Both the position numbers and the translations under genes were made by a program. The notes beneath the pieces are model-generated. The model had not been told where the DNA came from. It did no database searches and saw only the letters and a list, made by a program, of their open reading frames with translations. Of a stretch of 64,000 bases of DNA, positions 24,440-36,659 are shown in pieces. How positions within the stretch are numbered: the stretch's first letter is position 1; every line of letters starts with the position of its first letter. The DNA is from Epiperipatus broadwayi (Eukaryota; Onychophora; Udeonychophora; Euonychophora; Peripatidae): assembly GCA_028023455.1 (NCBI GenBank), contig JAQFVV010006309.1:3387482-3451481 (forward strand), given 5' to 3'.

Positions 24440-24790
24440 GAAAAAATTTCCTGAATAAAGAGACGATTTATCTTTGTGATCCAGATGTTATAAGGTATAA
24501 TATCTCTGGCAATGATCTAATTCAGGGTCAAGTTCATACCCAAACTAAATAAATAAGGCATGGTTAATAGTAAATATATCAAAGGTAAGACATTTCTTTT
24601 CCCTCATTTACTGTAATTACCAAAATATGCATTAAAATCTCCAAGAAGAAAAGTTCTATTTAAGATATTCATAGAAAGCATTCTAATTGTATGCTTAATC
24701 ATTTATATGAAGCCAGTGGTGGAGAGAAAAATGTAAATAGTCTTACTAGTAGATACAATTTATCTTAATTTTATCCTTTTATAATGACAG
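24440..24790 (-). pseudogene. LINE apurinic endonuclease fragment (RTE/Jockey-like)
   Basis: On the minus strand, codons around 24,609-24,660 read R-T-F-L-L-G-D-F-N-A-Y-F-G-N. This matches the G-D-F-N core of APE-type LINE endonucleases, whose Asp and Asn are catalytic and which nick the target DNA. Downstream, in a shifted frame near 24,480-24,540, D-P-E-L-D-H-C appears, followed by the D-H-K-D region. Internal stops show it is dead. No RT follows on this strand before the P1 element at 24,148, so the copy is truncated. RTE-like is a guess from the motif wording. Confidence 0.55.
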
Positions 24791-26861
24791 CTTCATTGTG
24801 ATAAAAAATTTGATCCCTTTTCCCATAATTTATTATTAATGTGTTCTATTATTGTATTGGTTATACCAGTGCCAAGAGACTTTTGAGAATAGAATTAACT
24901 CTTTTAATTTTTGTTTTAAAGTTGTGTTTAATAAGATTGAAAATTAATAATTTAGTCAACAATATATTAGTGATTATGGTCAATGAATTATGATGGACCT
25001 CACAACCTATTAATAAAATTTGATTGTAGTTTAGACAATTCATATTTTTGGAAGTTTACTCACAAGAATTATTAATCCTTAAAATATTATATATTAGCCA
25101 TTGGTGGAAATGGTGAATAGACATGCAAGTCTAAACTTTTCTGGCAGTAAACTAACACCATTACCAATAGCATATTATATTCCTGTGAATTCAGGCAGCA
25201 TTTGTAGAAATTTTTTAAAATTTTCTATATTTCTTCACAAAAGGAAAACCAGTAAGAATCATTTAATTTTTAATAAAAGGATACTTTGAATCAGAAACTT
25301 TTAACCTTAAAGAAATCAAAAAGTATTTACTGATAAATAGTTAATACAAACATCTAATATCAACAAACATTGAGATATTACTTAATAATCAATATGTTTC
25401 TATTTGTTCTTTGAACACTACATTTCTCTGAATTTTATTTTGATACAATCCAGTTTTGTTTAATTACAAGTGAAGTGATAGTGAAAAGCTCATCAAAGTA
25501 TATTTAACTAGTATTTATCTAGATTTTTATGAAAGACAGCATTTCTTGATACACAAAAAGTCCAAGCATGTTCTGTCAAAAGGTGAATGGCAGTTCTCAT
25601 AGCAAAAGACATTGGAAATTAGTGGCCAAGGGGGAGCTAAATAATGAAAAACACTGTCATCAATCCTTTTATTTAAATGAACAACATATAAATCCTGTAT
25701 ATTTAATGTAGGATTCATCTATTTAATTCATATTATAAAATGAAGCATTAATGTAAATTAATAATCCTTTTGGAAGTTTTACTGAATCAATGAAAGCATT
25801 ACAGAATACAAAATAACTTGCAGAAATCTTCAAAAATGTTTACATAGACTTTATTTAGAAAGAGTTCTTACAGAGCACAAACTGATTATAACCGAAATTA
25901 ACTATAATTTGACAAAATAAATGAATATTTACACAAAACATAATCTGTAGTTCATAAATGGAAATTTGTACGTAGTTATCACTTTAGATGTTTCAAAAAC
26001 TGACATATTTAGATCTGTTATTAATTCATCGCATTTGATAATGATTTTGTATCAGTGATTCTTCATACTTTCTTAAAATTATGATGAAAAAAATGGGGTA
26101 ATCCATATAGATTTTTAAAGAATGGCATGCTTCTGATAACCCAAATACACATCTTACAAAGATTTATTCAAGCCATAAAAAGAATTTAATTCATTCATAT
26201 TAAATGTGATTTATCAACATTTGATTGTCCAACAGTCAATAATAACAGTAGTAAATTGATAAACAATAATGGTAAGAAGTCCATCATTATGATTGGAATA
26301 TAAAAAAATTTTAGTCTCTGTGGAATATCACTTAAGTGTAATACACTGAATAAATGCTTTAAAAATTTACTATAGACATTACAAACTCAGCGAGAGACCT
26401 GAATGAAATAAATCCAGAGTTAAGTAAAAAATTAGTGAAGACATTTCATATATAGAAATAAATTGTTTACTGACATGGACTGAATATAACAACACATACA
26501 TAGAGAAACATGTAAAGAGAGATATTATTATATTAAAAAAATAATGTGTTATCTGTTGGATCAAAAAATTATATTTTGTAAAAATGACTGTTCTAAAAGA
26601 ACTAGTAATTCTGATATATGTGTAGGGAAATAAACTAGAAAAAGCATAGCTAAGTTTGCTACATTTAACAGCATAACGTTTAAGTACTGCACAAGACATC
26701 ATTCTATTGTCATTATCTCATCTGTAGTTGCTTCTATATCACTATCTCAGCTGTAGATGCTGAGGATATAGATGTAGCTGATATGAAAAATTTCTTTATA
26801 TAAAGTTTCCAGTAGCAAGGTTTTATGACTTAAATAATGAAAATGTAATTCAATTAATAAG
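24791..26861. other. AT-rich DNA, nothing firmly recognised
   Basis: Short open frames on both strands (for example minus 25,527-25,718 and minus 26,379-26,702) have no domain I recognise. The minus frame 24,861-25,043 might be more of the adjacent LINE endonuclease, but this is unsupported. Confidence 0.4.
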
Positions 26862-26945
26862 TGCCACATTGTGCAGTGGTTATCATCTTTATCTTCACTG
26901 ACTGTGATTTACAGTTTAATCCAATTCCAGAAAAATCTGAAATTC
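26862..26945 (+). mobile_element. Degenerate tRNA-like SINE head
   Basis: A-box-like TTGTGCAGTGGTTA at 26,869-26,882 and B-box-like AGTTTAATCCAATTCC at 26,913-26,928 have tRNA-like spacing. No A-tail is clear. It could be chance in A/T-rich DNA. Confidence 0.4.
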
Positions 26946-27834
26946 TTTTTAGGTTTCAAGAAATCTTAGTAGTTTTATGCAGATATTTCAGTCCATAGCA
27001 ATTCTTTGCTGGGTATTGTTTGGTAAAATGGAAATCTAGTTTATATGGAGGATGTATTGATAAAAACATGAAAAATTGAAGATATTTCTGCAGTGAAATA
27101 ATAATTATTTACCCTTCATGAAAATGGTAAAAATCATAGAAACCACTCCCTATCTTGTGAAAAGGGGTTGTAATAGAAAATTGATCAGTGAGCACAGGCA
27201 TGGAACCTCATGTGTTTAATACTTTTAGAATATTGTTCATGAAATGTTGCAATGAAGGTTGCAGATTAAATTTTATATAAAAAACACGCTCTCTTAACAC
27301 ATTATTTAATGCTTTATTATGACAGTTTTGATCAACTAGCAGTCTTCTTCAGATATTGGGAAAGTGCATGAAGTAAAGTGTGATATTTTTGTAAGAATTT
27401 ATATAAGGAATACAATGAGAGTGAAAGAAATTTGTTTCTCCTAGAAGGGTTATATATTCTCATAGGTTAATCAATCAGGTGTTGATGTGGTGATTGTAAA
27501 AACAAACATTATGATTGCGCTATCATGTCATAGTGAACTTAACTTGAATAAGCATAAGATTATAATATAAATTATGTATCTTAAAAAAATAATTAATAGA
27601 TTACTAGAGAATAAATTACTTTTTTGCATATGATCACTTAGCCTATATATTTACAAAGCCACTGAGGAAAGTAAAATTTGGAATTATTTAGATAAAATCT
27701 AATAATTAATAATGTGTATATATAACTGTAATTAAAAATGGCGTTAAAAAGTAGGCAAAGGTTTTAAATTTTTTATGATTCTAAGTTAATAATTAAATAC
27801 ATATATAGTATTTATATTTTAAGCTAGATGTTAT
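26946..27834. other. AT-rich DNA, nothing firmly recognised
   Basis: The only repeat-like text is TGATCAACTAGCAGTCTTCT near 27,331, one arm of the hairpin family at 6.5 kb. Confidence 0.45.
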
Positions 27835-28330
27835 TAGAGGGGATTTGAACTCATATTTTCAAACTCTCTTTAGTCATTCACCGATACACAAGACCACATA
27901 TATGAGAAACAGATAAGTGATCTCCAATATATGTATTTCATGCTGAACCAGTACTCATCATTGGTCTGGCTCATTATCTCTCACACATATATATAATCAG
28001 TGCTTGGCTATATTAAGATAACAAAAATCTTCATGCTTGAATGGTCAGGCTTCAGTCTTCTCCATTCTCCAACTCTTTAGCCATCCATATCATTGAAAAT
28101 CTGATGATGTTGTGTTCAAACTCCTTGTTTGCCAATTTTTGTTGTGTCATACCCATGTTGAACATAAGTCAATCTGACCCTTCATATGTAGGACTTTAAG
28201 CCATTTAAATACACAGAAAAGAGAAGAGCAGAATACAGGTTGGATATGTAATAATTAAATATATGTGTAGTATTAAATGAGATATAATTAGAGGGGATTT
28301 GAATCTAGACTTTCAAGTTCTCCATTTAAG
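27835..28330 (-). mobile_element. S1 SINE-like repeat, best-preserved single copy plus trailing fragment
   Basis: Read on the minus strand, a body of about 250 bp (28,160 to 27,905) is followed by a tRNA-like segment with an A box across 27,879-27,897 and a B box, GAGTTCAAATCC, across 27,841-27,853. The body words are shared with copies at 0.6, 22.9, 38.6 and 39.2 kb. A fragment at about 28,255-28,330 repeats the B-box region (AGAGGGGATTTGAATC). The tRNA-like part sits at the 3' end of this reading, not the 5' end as in a typical SINE, so the true orientation of the element is open. Confidence 0.6.
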
Positions 28331-29639
28331 TTAATAATAACATTTTAAAATAAAAATAAAAAAAGAAATTCAAATTGGATTTGTCTGCTTAATAATAGTT
28401 TTTGAAAAATCAAAAATGAAAAATGAAATCTGTAACATAAAATAAAAGTAAAGTAAAATGGAGTTGAACTTACATTTGGCACTGCTGTATATTAGTTTAT
28501 ATTTCATCAGTTATGCTGTTTGTTTGTTTTTAATTTTGTTAGTCTTAGAATTAGTAAAGTGAAGGATTTTGTAGTAGATAATTTTGCAAATTTAATAAGC
28601 CTTTGTTTCAAAGTACCAGATATGAATTGAATAACATTGTATAATATTATTTAGCAAGATAAAATCATAGTTGTGATGTTATCACATGTTATAATTAATC
28701 ATGAACAATCAACTGAGACATTTTACCGATTCAAAAACACAGTAAATATTTAGCTGTTGTGCCAGTAGAAATTAATAGTGATAATTTATTTTAAATTACT
28801 GTATTTTATTTAATTATAGTTTTTTTAATTAAGAAACTTAAGATTTATTTATATGTGTGTGTCTGTGTTTATAGTATATATAAATGTTCATTATACTTTA
28901 AAGCTTATCTTGAAGAAAGATTTTTAAGTTTTATTTCAGTTATCAGCTTACAAATATTTCCTTATGAAATATGATTGAAATGTTCTGTAAGACTGATATA
29001 ATATGAAGAAAAATTCTATGAAAGGATTTTTTTTTTATTTCATGTTGCAATGAGGTTTCTTTAAATTGAATTATTTTTCAATCTTTTACAGTCATCTTTG
29101 CAGTTCTTAGGAGAAAATATATATACAAAACAAATATATATATATATAACTTTAAAATATTTTATACTTTTCTAACCTTATTTTTGTCTTCTAACAATGA
29201 TATCAGTTTTCAGTTATGTTTTAAAATTTCTTTTAATGTTTAATGCACTCTAAAATGAGATAATTTTAGTATGACTAAAATATTATTTTATGATCACAGT
29301 ATCTTTATATATAATTTTTTTGTTTGTTAATTGTATTATTTTTAGCATTATATTTTTTTTAAAAATAATAATAAAATGTAATATATATATTATCAGGATA
29401 ATAATTCATTTATTAGATGGGAAAAAATCTGTATATACTTCATTGAAAGTCTATTTCAAAGTTGTAGTACAATTTCTGTGTCATAATATGTAAAATTACA
29501 ATCATTTTTCATTGGAATTATACATTAAAATTTCTTTCTGATTGCAGCTTTTGGGAATTCTATGTTCCCGTATTCATTGTTCTTTACACTAGTAGTTAGT
29601 GAATACGACAGTAATGTATGCAAACTTATTCAATAATAT
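28331..29639. other. AT-rich DNA, nothing recognised
   Basis: No gene or structured repeat was seen. Short AT microsatellites lie near 29,137-29,150. Confidence 0.5.
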
Positions 29640-30290
29640 TTAAACGGCCCACTTTTTAGAGATAGTAAAGCAGGTGTCTCTTTGGTTGATTGCTTTGGGA
29701 TCATCTGCAATAAAATAAGACTCCTTCATTTTGCATTTCATGTCATTGTGCTCTGTGTACACTATCTCGGCTGAAACCTGTTGGAAGGTGTGACCCGCAA
29801 CTCTTTCATGCTCTACAAATATTGAGCTGCCTTCGGCCTTAGTTCACATTCTGTGGTATATGTATCAGGATTGTGGTAATATTTGCTTTAGTTTTACCAT
29901 AGTATGTTGCTAGGCACCCTCGTTGGGGGCAAGTCATCTTGTATGATGTGGGAGTTAGTTCAGGTGTAATTATGTCCTTTGGATTGTTGATTAATGTATT
30001 GGTAATTGGTGATAAATGAAAGCCTACTTCGAAGTCATTGAAACTTTTAGACTAATCTGTGGTGTATTTTCTATAACTGAGTTGAATCTAAGCTTGTGGA
30101 AGAATTGTTTAACCTTTCTATTGATAAGTCTGTGTTTGCATCCCCCATTCTCCAGGTCTGCCATGAATCACATCAAATTATTTTTCTTGTTAGCCTCAAA
30201 TTTACATAAATGATGATTTCTAAAAAGAAATGAAGACAAAGCTGCCAACTTGTGGGCCTGTGGTGCATTCGAACAAGGGTGGACGTGGCC
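29640..30290 (-). pseudogene. Penelope-like retroelement, C-terminal GIY-YIG endonuclease remnant
   Basis: The minus strand reads, in order: an A-P-Q-A-H-K-L-A-A-L-S-S-F-L segment (about 30,281-30,237), resembling the conserved H-K...A...L block after the Penelope RT; then C-P-Q-R-G-C-L-A-T-Y-Y-G-K-T (about 29,922-29,878), the Y-x-G-K/Q-T core of the GIY-YIG nuclease; then V-E-H-E-R-V-A-G-H-T-F and K-E-S-Y-F-I-A with a final S-K-K-W (about 29,800-29,645), matching the H...GH, KE and W positions of the nuclease C-terminal half. Such elements prime reverse transcription at breaks made by this nuclease. A one-base frame shift near 29,838 and a stop near 30,150 break it, and the RT domain is absent upstream. 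GC content is visibly higher than in the flanks. The small plus-strand frames here are shadows. Confidence 0.72.
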
Positions 30291-30454
30291 TCTTATTTTC
30301 GGTGGTTTAAGTATTATTCTAATTCCATAGCTTATTTGTTAACAACTCAGATATTTTATATAAAAAAATATAAACTACTAAGCATAAATATTCTAAAAAT
30401 AATCTTAATATATATATATATATCATTAAAATAAGGCTACACTTTGACAATTTC

Positions 30455-30530
30455 GATATCAATAGCAATCAACAATCTCAATCTGTTGTCAAGGCAACCT
30501 CCTTATAACAATAAAGATGGAATATATATA
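30455..30530 (+). repeat. Fragment of the ~350-bp repeat of 9.2-10.1 kb
   Basis: ATCTCAATCTGTTGTCAAGG with the preceding CAATAGCAATCAACA matches the copies at 9,280 and 9,630. An AT microsatellite follows. Confidence 0.6.
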
Positions 30531-30812
30531 TATATATAGAAATAATATATGAGTATGGAAGCACCCAGTTTATCAACAGCTAACAATCCTTAACTAATAT
30601 GTTAACTGCTTGAAAAATTAAAGTATATTGACAGAAAAAATTTTCAATACAGATATAAACTTTGCATTAATGTTTTCCATGAAAAATCTACATTTTTAAA
30701 CACTTTTATTAAGAAAATTTTATGTTTGTAAAAATATTAAATATATTGAGTATTTGTTTAATATAAAACATATACGAATAAGCATTTATTTTATAACGTC
30801 TTGCATGCGATT

Positions 30813-30889
30813 ATAATTACGATAGAATGACAGCCTGTTAAGCTAAATTGCGCAGATGCTGTGAGAATGTTGTCATTCTATCGTAATTA
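30813..30889. repeat. 77-bp hairpin with 19-bp perfect arms
   Basis: TAATTACGATAGAATGACA at 30,813-30,831 is matched inverted at 30,871-30,889. The loop contains GCGCAGATGC, locally GC-rich. It could be a very small MITE or a structured RNA. No promoter is evident. Confidence 0.6.
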
Positions 30890-33800
30890 ATATAAAACAG
30901 TAATTTAAAGATTATTTGACAGAAAATTGATTTTTTAAAAATATATTTGCCAATTTTATTTGATCTTTCAGTAGGGTGTTATCATTTGTTATTTCTTCAG
31001 AAAACCTAAGACCAAATCTTGCTTATATCTACAACATATTTTTTGAAATAATTTTATATCTAAGAAACATATAATTCTATGTGGAGGTACTCAAAAATAA
31101 CTGGAATTTTATAATAAAAAATTTATTTATTTTCAAGTTTTATAAATTTAGTTACTTTCAAATTACTATCTATTAGATGCCTACATTGGTCTAAATGTAT
31201 TTTTTATTTTTCAAAATAGTCCAGAAACACTTGCAAAGTGATGCCTTTTAATACCTGCAGCATTTTTTTTACCACTTTTAATGCTGCAAAAACAAAAAAA
31301 AAAATGACATTTTTTTCATGCAAGAGATTAAAAAAAATTGCAGATATGGCTGATAGATAAGCTCAGTCCATCTGAATTTAATTTAAAAGTGTTTCAAACT
31401 CAAAGCTTTGAGAGATGACACTTTGTTGGAATGAAGCTTGCACTCTTTTGTTTGCCAGAAAATGGGATGTTTATGTTTTACTATCATATAAATGTTTCAA
31501 AACTTGCAGATAAAATGTCTGATTGTTGTGACTAAATTTGAGACAAAAATGTTGTTTGCATCAAAAAATAAAATGAGCATTGCTTTAACTTTGGACATCA
31601 CTTGCCATGCTTTTTAGGAATGTGGTGAATATAACATTTCAATTAAACCACTCATAAACTTGTGTTTTTATTAGATCAGCTGTTTCAAGCATTATGACTG
31701 TTTTCTCTGCAGTTTTCTGTAAATGAAAACAATTTCATATTGCTCAACCTTTTCCGTCATTGTAAAAATTGATAAATACGTGTATGAAATGCTCTTTACA
31801 AACAAATATGCTACATGGCATCAAGACTTCACATGGTTATATCATTTAGTAGATTAGTGCAGAAGGATTCCTGAAAGAAGTGTATAACAGCAGGAGCATA
31901 TACTACAACAGATGTGCAACCCAAAAAACGATTAGTTATTTTACCCTCCCCCCCACACACACAAAAAGGCAAATTAGTAATTTTAGTGCTTAAAATTTAT
32001 TGAACATATTATGGGCAGAAGATAGTTCTAAAATATGAACATTTTTTTTACAAACATGATTATATATGAATAAAATAAGATATGAATAGTTCATTTTAAT
32101 GCAACTATCATTATAATCATGAAGTGTACTAGTTTTTGATCTGTCCTGCACTGACAAGTGATCAAGTCATGATCATTTGTATTATTGAGCATAATTTTTG
32201 TCATCTAAACAAAATATTTGTCATAATCTATGTATTGTGCAAAAAATTCATTGGATAACAACAGACGATTTAAGCTTATATCACTAGCATCATTATTTTA
32301 AGCCAAAGTTTATTATTCTTAGCATATTGATATTAAATTGTCCCAGTAGAAAGCTTTTTTATGAGTTTAATATTAGTTCTTAAAGCATTAATAAACTAAG
32401 CACAAATTCTATTGTCCAAATTGAGTTTAATATCATTAATCATTCATCTCTATATAGTAATTTCAAAGTTACAGCATATCAAATTAGATCACTGATGAAT
32501 AGAATACCATACACTTTTTAATTGCATATCCTTCTATTTCAAAAGAAATTTTATCTATCTATATGCTCCATTAAACTTTCTTTTCAAAATGAGTTTCACT
32601 ATATACAGCTATATTAATGCTAAATATTGACAGTTTTTTAGTTACAAATTTTATCACTCATTCAAATAAAGGTTTTTTTAAAAAATAGAATTAAAATATT
32701 TTTCTTGCTACCATTTCCTCCTGTTTTATCACCATTAACATTATTGGTTTTACAGTTATTTCTACTTTTTTAATGAGAGATCTATTAGTCATGGCAAGAA
32801 GCCAAACTGAACAAAGAGGCCAATTTTTAAATAATCTTTATTAAGTCTCTTCCTCTCTAATGGTAGGAAGAGTAATTTCTAAATAAGTCTGTTTAAACAT
32901 AAAATCTATATCTAATTGGAAATTACAAATCAAATTCCAAAAAGATACATCAATATATGTACTGAGTCTTGCAAAGACTATGAGTAGAAATTTCTCAGTA
33001 TATTAAACCTATTTTCATTATTGTTTTCTTATTACAGAGAGCTTATACAAAAAACAAAAAATTTGAATAAAATATCAAAAATTTTGTGTATGTAGTTAAT
33101 GTTTCAGAAATGCATAAATCCATGGCCACAGTTATTATAGATAGATGAACCAATTGAATAGGAGTCTCATGGTGGCTAGGCCATATATTAACATAAGTGA
33201 CTGAAGACTGCAAGCACAATGGGCAGACAAAAAATACTGTTTGTGATAAAGCAGCACCTAGTTTATGATGAACCAACATCTTATCTTACAGGACATCAGA
33301 AGATATGTTTGTTTATTGGTTATTCTCACTTAACTCATGATATTTGAAGGCTGTTCAACTATATGTCACAAGTGGATCCATTGATATTTTAAGTACATCA
33401 CTGATAACTATTCTTTTAATCCATAATAACTATTAAAGTCTAGTTTACAGGACCTGTTTATCATCTCTGATTATTGATTCACTAACCAGGATTCTTAGAA
33501 TATAAAAAAAAATTTCTCTACTTATAATATGACAGTAATGTGTTTATCATAGGAATTTTTGTGTCTTCTTTACTATTGGATTTATTTTATTAATAATAAG
33601 ATTTAATGTAATATTACATTGTTGTTTCTTTTAATTTTTGATAGGCCAGTCTAATGCTAAGTGATGAGAACCCACAATTTTCATATCTTGTTTTGCTCTC
33701 TAGCTTAGGATAATTATACATTCATTTGATAATCCATCACCAGGTAATCATTGGGTTGACAATAAGCTGGCTATCTTTCAAAAAGTTCAACTTCTTGTAA

Positions 33801-34706
33801 TTTGGAAAAAATTCACACTTTACCTAGGTTCAAACACTAAATTGTAACTATATTAACCAGTATTTCAACAAGACCATTTTACACAATTTTTTTAATTAAA
33901 AAAAGAATAATAATAGTATTGAAAGTTATCAAAATAAGGCAAACTCTAAAAATCCAAATATGGATTTAACTATAAAGATATTTGATTGCAATAAAGTTTC
34001 AAATTAATTTTAATTTATCAATAAAAATAAGATAAAAAATAAAAAAGTTAACTATTTAAAAAAATACAAATTAAAACAAATAATAAATATAATAAAATTG
34101 ATAATAAGAATAGTAATAAACAATTGTATATTTATAATAAATAGAAAGTACAAGTGCTGTGTTAATGTTTGTAGGAATAGTAATGAAAATCTGATTTTGA
34201 TATTTTCATTGTTTTGATTGATTTATTTAATTATAGAATATAAATAATTAAAGCACTAAAGGTGATCTGCATATTGAGAGATTAAAATATTGGGAAAATT
34301 TAGTAATAAAAAACTATATAAAGCATAAAAAAAATTCAATATTTATAATACAGAAACAAAAAAGTGTGAATATAAAAATGTTATACATATATGTACACAC
34401 ACCCTGTGTAGGTACATTTTATTACAAATTATTCTGAAAGGTCATATTATATAAATATATAAAAACATTTTTACCATTTTTTCTTATTCATTTTTAAGCT
34501 ATTTATTAAAAAGTACTTCAATAAATCTTGTTGAAGAAAAAGATTTTTAAACATTATTTTTTCATGAATATCTTTTAAGTAAATAGAAAATTTTTAAGAT
34601 GGATTTAAAGTTTTAAAAATGATATTAAAATATAAAAAGTACAGGTTAGTAGGAGGATAATTTATGAATATTATGAATAGAAAATATGAAAATTATATAT
34701 GTATAT
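30890..34706. other. AT-rich DNA, nothing recognised
   Basis: About 3.8 kb without a supported gene. The minus open frame 33,043-33,279 has cysteines but no recognisable module and no clear splice context. Confidence 0.45.
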
Positions 34707-34863
34707 AAAAACAGTACCAAACTCTCTAGGCAGTAATGCTATCCAATTCAAGCCATAGTAATCAGTGGATAAATAGGCACTAGATAGAAATTTTATGCAC
34801 AAATCTTCTAACGTCCATTGATTACTATGGCATGCTATTATCTGGAGAGTTTGCTACTGTTTT
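34707..34863. mobile_element. M1 hairpin MITE, diverged copy
   Basis: The ends AAAACAGTACCAAACTCTC (34,707-34,725) and GAGAGTTTGCTACTGTTTT (34,845-34,863) are inverted repeats. The interior has CATAGTAATCAGTGGAT and its inverted partner CCATTGATTACTATGG, as in the 11.7-kb copy. Confidence 0.75.
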
Positions 34864-35269
34864 AAAAGATAGTGTAAGCATAGGAAATGGTGATCATGTG
34901 GTATATATATGAATGTAGTGAAAATTTTACAAACAATTTAACATTTGAGTTGAAAAATAATTAAAATAAATATAAAAAAGGACAGAATTAAAGAACCTAC
35001 ATTTGATTTAGTTTGGGTGAACTGAATAATATTGAAAAATATGTCTTTATTTAAAATCTTTATAAAAAACTAATCATTCAGATGTTCTAAGATATAAATG
35101 AGATGAGAAAATAATCAAAATAAAAGTTTTATACTAATGTATTGGAACCCTCGTATCACCTATTGTTTATTTTAAGCTTTTTACCTAATTGCTTAAATTA
35201 GTCAATAGTATCTCATACTTTGTTTGCAATGTTTTATTTACAATTCTTACTGTTTACTATATTGTTGCA
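34864..35269. other. AT-rich DNA, nothing recognised
   Basis: No features seen. Confidence 0.5.
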
Positions 35270-35400
35270 CTGTTTAGAATGGTGCAATGGTAAAATATCA
35301 GACTCCGGAGCTCAAGTCCATAGATTGCATCACTAGCTTTGTTTATCACTTTCACTATTTGAACTTCTTATGAATTCCTAAGCAGTAGACCCATTGATTA
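35270..35400 (+). mobile_element. Degenerate tRNA-like SINE
   Basis: A-box-like TGGTGCAATGG (35,280-35,290) and a weak B-box-like GAGCTCAAGTCCA (35,308-35,320) lie in a patch of higher GC. There is a possible body but no clean A-tail. Confidence 0.45.
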
Positions 35401-36027
35401 TTTATTTTATTTATTGAACTATCAATACACATGTATACATAACATTAATACTTATTTATATATGTACATATATCTATAATACAATTTAAATTAAAAACTG
35501 CAGTACATAAACAAATTAAGATTATAAACAAAATATTTTTTTAAGAATGAAATAATGCAGAGAGCAAATATATTTATTTACATAGGTATTTACCACTGTG
35601 TGAAAATTTGTTCACTTAATTTATACTATTTTAAGAAAAAATAAAAATAATAAAATTTTCTGCACTTTATTTTATCACATTATTTCATTAATGGATAATT
35701 TGTTTTTTTTATATAAATAAACTGACATTCTTTTGTATTAAAATTACATTAATAAATAATTATCATTTTATGAGTTATAAGTTTTAATTCAATAATTTAT
35801 TTACACTTGTCAATATTGCTATGATCACTAGCTTCATATTTTGAAGCAATTTCAAATAAAATTTTAAATAATTAAAGAGAAAAAAATATATATATTAGTT
35901 ATATCAAAAACACAGTATATAGAATTTTATATTAACAACAAAATCACATGGCCTTCTCATAAGTATATGTATATACTCCCCAAACAATTTTTGTTATCCA
36001 ATTGTAACACTATTTCTGTAAGCTTGA

Positions 36028-36520
36028 GAAATCAATGGATGCTATTCAATATGAATGTCCCTGAGATTAAAAAACCTGTAGGATGAAGATAATTGCTCTG
36101 AGAAGTATATGAATAAGCATTTTAGAAAATCATGTGATATTTCTATTGATATTAACTTTCCTAGCAAAACTGATTTCATTAAAATATATAGAAACAGACC
36201 TGCTATTCAATATATATAATGATGGAAGTAACTTAACTTGTGTTGAAATTCTTATTTTTTGGTTTCAGGATATTAGTTTTGAATAGTATAAGAGAGTAAA
36301 AAATGACAACTAATTGCAGTATTAAATTCTAGATATCATTAAAGTAAAAACCAAAAAATTATTTGGAAATGGTTATTTTTCCCCTTGATTACTCAAGTTA
36401 ACATTGATGATTCTAGAATAAAGTTAAGATAATTAATCTTAGAAGCATATAAATAAGCATGTGAGAATGTCATGCAACAATATTGATTTTAGTTTTCCTA
36501 GAAAAAAATCAAAAGGGCCT
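36028..36520. repeat. Diverged tandem duplication, ~350-bp spacing
   Basis: A block with AAGATAATTGCTCTGAGAAG, then ATATGAATAAGCATTTTAG and TTTCCTAGCAAAACTGATTT (36,085-36,180) is echoed at 36,425-36,510 as AAGATAATTAATCTTAGAAG, ATATAAATAAGCATGTGAG and TTTCCTAGAAAAAAATC. The preceding 35,401-36,027 shows nothing else. Confidence 0.5.
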
Positions 36521-36659
36521 AAAATTTATTTAAAAGTGAGACCTTTAATAGTTAGTATTACATATATATATATAACCATGCAAGGCGATTAGTTGGTTTC
36601 AATATTTTACTTTTTTTTTAAATTTCACTATATTATAATCTCAAATTGTATATAAAGTA

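Noticed and set aside
25527-25718. 63-codon minus frame with Cys, Trp and Pro
   Set aside because: Composition looks protein-like, but I recognise no domain or splice signals, and chance cannot be excluded.
26379-26702. 107-codon minus frame
   Set aside because: Phe/Ser/Tyr-rich composition typical of random A/T DNA; no motif.
33043-33279. 78-codon minus frame with several cysteines
   Set aside because: No module spacing recognised and no convincing splice borders.
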